Assembly (NCBI GenBank): GCA_937864365.1
Contig: CALMJT010000216.1
Location: 1 to 64,000 of the forward strand
Direction: 5' to 3'
DNA: 64,000 nucleotides
Source of the DNA: an uncultured Alteromonadales bacterium
GTDB taxonomy: Bacteria; Pseudomonadota; Gammaproteobacteria; Pseudomonadales; Cellvibrionaceae
The translations under genes and the position numbers were made by a program. The notes under the pieces were generated by a model that saw only the letters and a program-made list of their open reading frames with translations, was not told the origin of the DNA and did not search any database. Below are positions 58,821-64,000 of this stretch, piece after piece. Position 1 is the stretch's first letter, and the number at the start of each line of letters is the position of its first letter.

Positions 58821-59618
58821 TTAGTTATCTTGTATGAAGGGCTTGATACATGTCCCGCAGACAATTTTTAAACCCGGTTTTCCCCAGACTTGGGAAAAGC
58901 AGCTTGAACAGTAGTACTTGGTCTTGCTTGAAGGCTTCTGTGGTCGAGAAGTCACATTTTCAGACGGAAAGTTATCGAGCAAAGATGCCTCAATCGCTGC
59001 GGTGAAGGCATCCATATCCACGCCCAAATCGATTTCTTTCACCAGGCTGGAGCTAACACTCAATGTTTCTGACGTTGAGGCAGACATGGGAACATTTTTT
59101 GAAGACAGTGTTGCTGATGGTTTTGGCGAAATGGAAATGGTGTCAAACCAAATCAACTCAAAACCTTGTTGAATAATGTCTTCGACAGCCGATTCAAATG
59201 GCCCACCTTCGATAACATAGTCCATCATTCGTTGGCCAACGGTGTTTCCACCTGGTTTGCCTGTGGACGATGGCATTAGACCAATGGCTATCATTTTTTG
59301 GCTCCACTCCTGATTGTGGTAGCCGTTTCGCGTGGGTGAGCCAAAGTGAGCTTGCCAAATATGGACCATTTCATGGCATAATGTTTGGAGTATGTCCGTC
59401 AATGGGAAGTTTGCAAAATATTCCGGGTTGATCGCAAGCTCATCGATTGATTCGTTACGCTTGTTTTTCCATCGATTAAAGGAGACGTAGCCCATTAGTC
59501 GGCTTTGTCTCTGGAAAGTGATGAGACATTTGGGCAAAGCATTTTCAAACAGCCGCGCATTAAAAAACGCGTAGGCCACTTCGAATATTTTATACGTTTC
59601 TTCGCTGATCTCAGCCAT
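58821..59618 (-). CDS. SprT-like zinc metalloprotease (265 aa)
   Basis: An N-terminal SprT-type protease domain (about 1-120) carries the zinc motif HEMVH within LCHEMVHIWQAHFG. A Ser/Thr-rich linker follows (about 160-230), then a C-terminal zinc ribbon with two Cys pairs (YYCSSC...VCGTC). This is the layout of SprT/Spartan-like proteins; the eukaryotic relative Spartan cleaves DNA-protein crosslinks, and bacterial roles are little known. The first residues overlap no other gene. A strong palindrome sits 17-30 bases upstream. It is the last gene of a minus-strand group with an SF2 helicase, which supports a DNA-linked role. It converges with tnpA. Confidence 0.85.
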   Translation of the reverse strand: MAEISEETYKIFEVAYAFFNARLFENALPKCLITFQRQSRLMGYVSFNRWKNKRNESIDELAINPEYFANFPLTDILQTLCHEMVHIWQAHFGSPTRNGYHNQEWSQKMIAIGLMPSSTGKPGGNTVGQRMMDYVIEGGPFESAVEDIIQQGFELIWFDTISISPKPSATLSSKNVPMSASTSETLSVSSSLVKEIDLGVDMDAFTAAIEASLLDNFPSENVTSRPQKPSSKTKYYCSSCFSQVWGKPGLKIVCGTCIKPFIQDN

Positions 59619-59634
59619 TGGTTAAAATTTGTGC

Positions 59635-59648
59635 GTATCGTACGATAC
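59635..59648. promoter_or_regulatory. Palindrome GTATCGTACGATAC upstream of the SprT gene
   Basis: A perfect 14-base palindrome, extended by tttgtg on the left and acaaa on the right with a two-base offset. It lies 17-30 bases before the SprT start, where it could overlap the promoter or leader. It is unlike the TTGTCTC operators at 62130-62176, so a separate regulator is implied. Confidence 0.55.
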
Positions 59649-59914
59649 ACAAATCTCCAATTTTGGTTATAAAAAAAATATATTTATTCCTTTCGGAAAT
59701 ATCACACTGATTTCAGTACGATGATACATAAAGTTTACTAAGAACTATGTGCTTAATAGTACTCATTGATTCATATTCGTACCAAAAAGATTTGTTACTC
59801 ATAAACGCAAGTTACAAGAACGGACCAACAGGACCTCGCTGGCTTAGTGCCGGTGCGAGTGGTTGTCTGTTTTCAATGAAGGAAGGAAAACGGGATGCTA
59901 AATCAGGTTGTTCT

Positions 59915-60118
59915 TCAGAGTTGATGACGAGGGACGATGAGTGTTTGGGCAAACGTTCCATCAGAGAGCCCCTGAAGCACGTGTAACGAAAGGTCGTGTC
60001 CGGACTCTTCTTTTGTCCAGCTTCCACTTCGAATCGCAGCGAACGTCAAACTGGCGATCCTGCGCTTCTGCTCAAAGGCCATTCGAGTCATTAGTTCACG
60101 GTACGTGGTGGTGCTCAT
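59915..60118 (-). CDS. Small hypothetical protein coupled to the helicase (67 aa)
   Basis: Its ATG overlaps the helicase stop codon in an ATGA arrangement, the usual sign of translational coupling, which supports this frame over overlapping alternatives. The peptide is mixed polar (TYRELMTRMAFEQKRRIASL, then a KEESGHDL segment), probably helical at the N-terminus, with no recognised family. The 296 bases between its stop and the SprT start hold no other convincing gene. Confidence 0.5.
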   Translation of the reverse strand: MSTTTYRELMTRMAFEQKRRIASLTFAAIRSGSWTKEESGHDLSLHVLQGLSDGTFAQTLIVPRHQL

Positions 60119-61548
60119 CCATTCACCGGCGAAAAGTTGATCATGCGTTTTCGAAAACGACCGAATAAGCCCAGAGTCGACTCGTAAGCTTCCGCTAACG
60201 TGGTGAAGGGCAAAGCGGTAATGTCTTCTTCAGGTTCCCCCAGAGATAGCAGGCCAGGCTGATGCTCTTGATCTTCACCAGAATCGTTCGTTTTAATTGT
60301 ATCTATCTCATTGGTGCCGGATTCGACCTCTGCTTCTACTTGGTCGGTCAACAGCGGTTGCAGACTTCCCTCCATTGTCTTGAGTGATACGGTATTGGCA
60401 GAAGGAATATCTTCAGCGACCCGATGTGCATATTCGATTAATTTGGGCTCGGCTGGCATGATGAGTAGCGCTTCCTCATTGCCACTATTTTGTACCCTCA
60501 AAATCCTGCCTAGTACTTGTCGAAAATACAATTCCGTTTTAACGCGAGTGAGGTGACAACATACCTGTAAACGAGGAATATCGGTGCCTTCGCTGATCAT
60601 GCCGACCGAGACGATCCATCGGGTCTGTCCATCACGAAAATGTTGAATTGCCTGTTGAGACTTGTCATGCAGATATGTCACCACCGTCGGAGATTCTCCA
60701 CAAATGCGTTCTAATATTGTGGCGATAAGAACCGCATGTTCCACTGAAGCTGCGACGATGAGTCCGCCTGCATTTGGTTGAACCCGTCTTAACGTGTTGA
60801 GGGCTTTGTGGCTTTGCTCAACCAAATATCGAATGAGTGTGAGGTTTTCAAGGAGTTGCTGGTATGTGCACCGAGAGGACTTCAGTAGATCACCAATGGA
60901 TCCATAGACCTTTTCTTTCCCATTATTTTGTACGGTGATTTTTTCATTGTCTATTACGGTGATTTTGGGCGTACGGCAAACGCCATCTTTGATGGCTTGA
61001 GCCAAACCATAGCTGTAGTCGCAATGAACTTTTCCTTCCCGGCAATACGACGTCAATGCGATGGGAATCCGATCCGAGCGCCAGGGTGTGCCGGTTAAAG
61101 CGAGACTATAGGTCGCCTTACCTTGAATGTGCTGAATGATCTTTTGACCCCAGGCGTTGGCATTGCCGAGATGATCGCCGGAGCAATGGTGGATTTCATC
61201 AAAGATTACCAAGGTGCGATGTGTCTTCATCAATAACCAGAATGATCGGCCAAGATTGAGCATGGATTGGTACGTTATTACATTGCCTTTCGCACCGAGC
61301 AGTCCGTTTAAACGAACCCCAAGTACAGACTCCAATGTGGACTGAAAGGAAAGAGAGACGTTTAGCGATGGGGAAAAGCAGAAAACAAAATCAATATCTC
61401 CGTTTTCAAGCAACCTTTTGGCAACGGTAGACGCCATGTACGTTTTACCGGCACCAGGAGTGGCCAAGCATAGAAAATGGCTTTGGCCGTTGCGAAAACG
61501 GGATATACAGCGTGACACAGCTTCGCGCTGCCAGCGTCGCAGTTCCAT
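60115..61548 (-). CDS. SF2 DEAD/DEAH-type helicase (477 aa)
   Basis: Superfamily 2 helicase or translocase with both RecA-like domains. Domain 1 (about 1-200) has LRRWQREAV (Q-like motif), Walker A TPGAGKT, motif II DEIHH and motif III LTGTPW. Domain 2 (about 230-390) has VSVGMISEGTDIPRLQ and the arginine-finger motif FRQVLGRILR. A Ser/Asp/Glu-rich tail follows. The overall pattern resembles helicases of restriction-like and mobile-element systems rather than housekeeping repair enzymes. It starts 2 bases after the upstream winged-helix gene and overlaps the 67-aa ORF, so the three are one operon. The nucleic-acid substrate is unknown. Confidence 0.85.
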   Translation of the reverse strand: MELRRWQREAVSRCISRFRNGQSHFLCLATPGAGKTYMASTVAKRLLENGDIDFVFCFSPSLNVSLSFQSTLESVLGVRLNGLLGAKGNVITYQSMLNLGRSFWLLMKTHRTLVIFDEIHHCSGDHLGNANAWGQKIIQHIQGKATYSLALTGTPWRSDRIPIALTSYCREGKVHCDYSYGLAQAIKDGVCRTPKITVIDNEKITVQNNGKEKVYGSIGDLLKSSRCTYQQLLENLTLIRYLVEQSHKALNTLRRVQPNAGGLIVAASVEHAVLIATILERICGESPTVVTYLHDKSQQAIQHFRDGQTRWIVSVGMISEGTDIPRLQVCCHLTRVKTELYFRQVLGRILRVQNSGNEEALLIMPAEPKLIEYAHRVAEDIPSANTVSLKTMEGSLQPLLTDQVEAEVESGTNEIDTIKTNDSGEDQEHQPGLLSLGEPEEDITALPFTTLAEAYESTLGLFGRFRKRMINFSPVNG

Positions 61549-61550
61549 GT

Positions 61551-62108
61551 CTATTTCCTGGAGCCGCGGGATGACAGAAGACTTTCCAGCGCTTTGATTT
61601 TTCCCAACAGTAAAGCACTCCGTTCTCTGGCTTCCGAATAGAGAGCTTGTGCTTCCTCGCTAAGTTCAGGCAACTCCTTACATAGAGACTCGTATTCCTC
61701 CGCCTCACCCAACGCACATAACATGTCGGATCGGTGTTTATTGAGCCGCTCTCTTAACGCGGTGATGGGCTTGCTGGGGGGAGCCGATTGAATTTTGACG
61801 CTTGTATTCGGCTTGGAGGGAAGGGAGGTGAGTGCCTCTTTTTCGGTTAATCCAGAGCGATGCGATCTGAACTTCTGGGTGAGTCGGTACTTTGGCCACC
61901 CACCATTGTCAGGCAGTTTCTCCATGAATCCCGTATTTATCATCCGTACTATATTCCGGTAGATGAATTGCCTCGCTGGCTTTTTACCTTTATGCAGGCT
62001 TTCCGGATGTTCCAAATAGTGTGTCGTTAATTCGGCAACGGTGAAAGACTCTCCTTGGATTTCGTTAAGTGCGTGAAGGAGTTCGGGTTTTATATGGATC
62101 ATGCTCAT
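61551..62108 (-). CDS. Winged-helix-like protein with coiled-coil tail (185 aa)
   Basis: I do not recognise a named family. The N-terminal 75 residues read like a winged helix (ELLHALNEIQGESFTVAELTTHY..., then RNIVRMINTGFMEKL and a basic wing KYRLTQKF). The C-terminal third is rich in Glu, Leu, Ala and Arg (RERLNKHRSDML, EEAQALYSEARERSALLLGKI) and should form a coiled coil, suggesting a dimer. It is the first gene of the helicase operon, 2 bases ahead of the helicase, and divergent from the XRE gene. A regulator or DNA-targeting subunit for the helicase is an inference. Confidence 0.6.
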   Translation of the reverse strand: MSMIHIKPELLHALNEIQGESFTVAELTTHYLEHPESLHKGKKPARQFIYRNIVRMINTGFMEKLPDNGGWPKYRLTQKFRSHRSGLTEKEALTSLPSKPNTSVKIQSAPPSKPITALRERLNKHRSDMLCALGEAEEYESLCKELPELSEEAQALYSEARERSALLLGKIKALESLLSSRGSRK

Positions 62109-62129
62109 GACGTAAATTGACGCGTATAT

Positions 62130-62148
62130 TGTCTCGAATTTCGCGACA
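62130..62148. promoter_or_regulatory. Operator-like inverted repeat 1 (TGTCTCG-N5-CGCGACA)
   Basis: Inverted repeat with 6 of 7 arm positions paired, 22 bases before the winged-helix gene start. It shares TGTCTC with the stronger site at 62156. Confidence 0.55.
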
Positions 62149-62155
62149 TTCTACC

Positions 62156-62176
62156 TTGTCTCTATCATCGAGACAA
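62156..62176. promoter_or_regulatory. Operator-like inverted repeat 2 (TTGTCTC-N7-GAGACAA)
   Basis: A perfect 7-base inverted repeat with a 7-base spacer; the last base is the A of the XRE start codon. Its place suggests that the XRE protein represses itself and the divergent operon. No ribosome site fits between, so the XRE mRNA may be leaderless. Confidence 0.65.
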
Positions 62177-62415
62177 TGAAGCCATCCTCATACTCACCTC
62201 ACTACGACAAACTGCGCACCTGGATGAAGCAAAAACGGGAGGAGAGCGGTTTGTCTTTAAGGGCGGTGGCAAATATCGTAGGTCGCCATCACTCAGTGGT
62301 AGGTAAAATGGAACAAGATCGGCGGAAAATTGAATTGATGGAGTTCGTTATATACTGTGAGGCTATTGGCGCTGACCCGCATGAGGGGCTCGGTCTTATC
62401 ATTTCAAAGAAGTAA
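62176..62415 (+). CDS. XRE-family HTH repressor (79 aa)
   Basis: A single Cro/CI-type helix-turn-helix domain fills nearly the whole protein: LRTWMKQKREESGLSLRAVANIVGRHHSVVGKMEQDRRKIELMEF, written here only as landmarks LSLRAVANIVG (helix 2) and HHSVVGKMEQDRRK (recognition helix). There is no sensor or oligomerisation domain beyond a short tail. It is transcribed away from the winged-helix/helicase operon, with the two TTGTCTC-type inverted repeats between them. Autorepression and control of the divergent operon are likely, as in many mobile-element and defence modules. No antitoxin partner is apparent. Confidence 0.82.
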   Translation: MKPSSYSPHYDKLRTWMKQKREESGLSLRAVANIVGRHHSVVGKMEQDRRKIELMEFVIYCEAIGADPHEGLGLIISKK

Positions 62416-62761
62416 TCTTATTATAAACAAGACAGTGCAAACTACGGTAAGCTCTATTTGAATACCGAATCTATAATTCAGAGGTATTCCACCCCACCAA
62501 AATAATGCTCATCCCAAATAAGTGTGACAAATGCATCTATCCAATCCATAGTGAAACACCCACAACACGCAGCCAAACCTAAGACTTGGACATTGTCGCA
62601 ACGACGCCAACTCAAGCGACTGAAGGACTTTCTTTTTGCAGCAAGCTGGTAGAATTATACTTCAGCCCCTCATCGATAGATCAAACTTATGGAACTATAT
62701 TCTTAACCTTCGCTCTGAGTGTCGATTAAATTGCAGAGCATAAATAACAGTTAAACTAGAT
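62416..62761. other. Spacer before the metal-efflux locus
   Basis: About 345 bases with no convincing gene. A 33-codon frame from GTG 62551 contains a basic run (SQRRQLKRLKDFLF) but lacks a clear ribosome site and is not called. A possible boundary of the mobile region lies somewhere here. Confidence 0.4.
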
Positions 62762-63190
62762 GTGAATAAGTTACGATCTACTCATTGGGCCAAAAGGGCT
62801 CTAACCGTATTGATGCTTTGCGCGTTATTGCTGCAGGTACAGTCGGTTTTTGCTTGCCAAATGATGGATCACAGCGGCCCTATTGAGCAGTGCTGCTGTG
62901 ACAATGAATGCTCACCTGCGGCAGTAGGTGAAAATCAAAATTCTGCGATGCAATGCTGCGATTATGGACTGGAAGTTTCCATGGACGTGGATATTGATGA
63001 AGAGCACCCCGTTCTTCTCACTTCGCATTCCTCTCTCGATCCACCGCCGATCTCTGTCTATTTTATACTGGCCGCCTTATGGCCCGAGCTTGAACAAACC
63101 TCTCCGGCCCCAGCCCTTTGGGATCTGGACTCTCAACCCGCCCATCCAGGAACCGAAACCTGGATGTCTACCTTGCGCTTACGTATCTAA
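62762..63190 (+). CDS. Cys/Met/His-rich secreted protein, probable metal-binding (142 aa)
   Basis: Starts with GTG 62762. A basic N-terminus and hydrophobic helix ending at QVQSVFA form a signal peptide, possibly with Cys just after the cleavage site (FACQMMDHS). The mature N-terminus is packed with metal-liking residues: CQMMDHSG then EQCCCDNEC and QCCDYG. The rest is acidic and Pro-rich (DLDSQPAHPGTE). It sits 108 bases before a TolC/CusC-type efflux gene, a place where heavy-metal RND loci often carry a small periplasmic or lipid-anchored metal protein. I do not recognise a named family. A periplasmic copper or cation sensor/chaperone role is inferred. Confidence 0.65.
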   Translation: MNKLRSTHWAKRALTVLMLCALLLQVQSVFACQMMDHSGPIEQCCCDNECSPAAVGENQNSAMQCCDYGLEVSMDVDIDEEHPVLLTSHSSLDPPPISVYFILAALWPELEQTSPAPALWDLDSQPAHPGTETWMSTLRLRI

Positions 63191-63298
63191 GACACTCCTC
63201 CAATCCTGACTCGCTCGGGATAAAAATTCAGCGTTTTTGTTAACACCGTCAGCTTTGAATGGCTGACGCTTAAACCTTGATTTTTAGAGGAGTTCCTC

Positions 63299-64000
63299 GT
63301 GAATTTTTACACATTTCTGGTGCCATTTGGATTGGCACTACTAGTGGCCGGGGTCTGGCCCGTTCCTGCTACAGCTTCGGAAGAAGCTGAGTGCAGCATC
63401 CCCACAATTGTGAGAATCGAAGATCTCGTGAGGCATTCGCTGGCATGTAACGGCACTCAACAGGCCATAGATGCCCGTTGGGAAGCACAACTGCTTCGCG
63501 CCGAGGTGGTTGGCTACCTGGATGACCCAAAACTTTCGGTGGGCGTTGCCCCACAAACCCTGGGCGATGAGCGATTTGACGATGGATATATCGTTGAACT
63601 CAGCCAACCGTTGCCCTGGCCGGGCGTTTTGTCTTTGCGAAAACAAGCGGCAGGCGCCCAGGCCGATGCTCTAGGGGCCATGCAACTGCAGGGGCGGGTA
63701 AATCTCGCCAAACAGGTCCGACTGGCCTACGCCCAATGGCAATACCACCTGCAATTATTGTTGATTAATCAACGCCATCAGGCGCTCTGGCAGGAGTTTC
63801 TTACCGTCGTGCGCGCAAAGTACGCGGCGGGCACAGCCGCCAAGTCCGATGTCTTGCATGCGACGCATGAATATCATTTGTTGTTGCAGGAAGCCATTGA
63901 ACTGAAAGCACGTGTTGAGCGTGATCTCAGTGAAATGAAGCGATTGGGCAATCTGGATCAAGGTACGCCCATTGAGTTGAACATCCTCCTACCGCTGACA
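63299..64000 (+). CDS. TolC/CusC-family outer-membrane efflux protein, 3' end outside the window
   Basis: The frame opens at GTG 63299, preceded by a strong ribosome site (gaggag at about 63287-63292), and stays open for 234 codons to the window edge. A signal peptide ends near PVPATA. The following sequence is typical of the outer-membrane factor fold: a long helix with ARWEAQLLRAEVVGYLDDPKLS, a strand region with QPLPWPG, then long helices (LAYAQWQYHLQLLLINQRH, LHATHEYHLLLQEAIELK). The PLPWPG element is common in CzcC/CusC-type partners of heavy-metal RND pumps. Together with the Cys-rich gene upstream this suggests a copper or divalent-cation efflux operon whose RND and adaptor genes would follow to the right. 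Confidence 0.8.
   Translation, partial: MNFYTFLVPFGLALLVAGVWPVPATASEEAECSIPTIVRIEDLVRHSLACNGTQQAIDARWEAQLLRAEVVGYLDDPKLSVGVAPQTLGDERFDDGYIVELSQPLPWPGVLSLRKQAAGAQADALGAMQLQGRVNLAKQVRLAYAQWQYHLQLLLINQRHQALWQEFLTVVRAKYAAGTAAKSDVLHATHEYHLLLQEAIELKARVERDLSEMKRLGNLDQGTPIELNILLPLT

Noticed and set aside
59747-59986. 79-aa plus-strand ORF between the helicase operon and SprT gene
   Set aside because: Antisense to the coupled 67-aa ORF and without a ribosome site or protein-like pattern.
59812-60027. 71-aa minus-strand ORF overlapping the 67-aa frame
   Set aside because: The 67-aa frame has the ATGA overlap with the helicase stop, which this one lacks.
62551-62652. 33-codon basic ORF
   Set aside because: Too short, with no clear ribosome site or family; kept only as a note in the spacer entry.
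1-64000. CRISPR arrays, rRNA and tRNA genes
   Set aside because: No spaced direct-repeat array, no rRNA sequence and no convincing tRNA cloverleaf were seen.

Overview
The window looks like chromosomal DNA of a gammaproteobacterium, probably marine. It is AT-rich up to about 59.7 kb. The supporting genes are NhaA, aconitase A, class II fumarase, a TonB-dependent receptor and a PvdE-type exporter. The genus cannot be named from sequence alone. The only clear changes in texture are at the right end, where a Tn3-family transposase, a helicase/SprT module and the start of a metal-efflux locus have a more GC-rich, differently organised look.

Layout. 1-6.6 kb: the 3' part of a D-Ala-D-Ala-ligase-like ATP-grasp gene, nhaA, two adjacent transglutaminase-like genes, a repeat-bearing spacer, a DUF3592 protein, a Crp/Fnr regulator, a PRC-barrel protein and a small Lys/Gln-rich ORF. 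6.8-11.2 kb: a small ORF, then acnA and fumC, which overlap. 11.2-55.1 kb: a complete iron-scavenging locus, made of a PepSY-type membrane reductase candidate, a TonB-dependent siderophore receptor, a diaminobutyrate aminotransferase (minus strand), a stand-alone aspartyl beta-hydroxylase, five NRPS genes and a cyclic-peptide-type ABC exporter. 55.1-62.4 kb: Tn3-family transposase, then a minus-strand operon (winged-helix/coiled-coil protein, SF2 helicase, small ORF, SprT-like metalloprotease) divergent from a small XRE repressor. 62.8-64 kb: a Cys-rich secreted protein and the start of a TolC/CusC-type outer-membrane efflux gene that runs off the window.

How the main system fits together. 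The aminotransferase makes 2,4-diaminobutyrate (Dab). The five synthetases carry eight A and eight PCP domains. Hand-read specificity codes, taken in gene order, give Asp(D)-Dab-Dab(D)-Gly-Asp-Gly-Asp-Gly. There are exactly seven canonical C domains, as an octamer needs, plus two extra C-like domains, each opening an Asp module. One of these has clearly lost the HHxxxDG motif and sits directly downstream of a beta-hydroxylase fused to the preceding synthetase. The other follows the stand-alone hydroxylase gene. This matches the interface-domain/beta-hydroxylase pairs known from beta-hydroxyaspartate siderophores such as cupriachelin. The assembly line ends in a thioesterase with a Cys nucleophile. 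The ABC protein would export the peptide, the TonB receptor would import the ferric complex, and the PepSY protein would reduce it. Fur-box-like sequences lie upstream of all three transcription units. The product appears to be a beta-OH-Asp/Dab/Gly octapeptide siderophore; I do not recognise it as a described compound.
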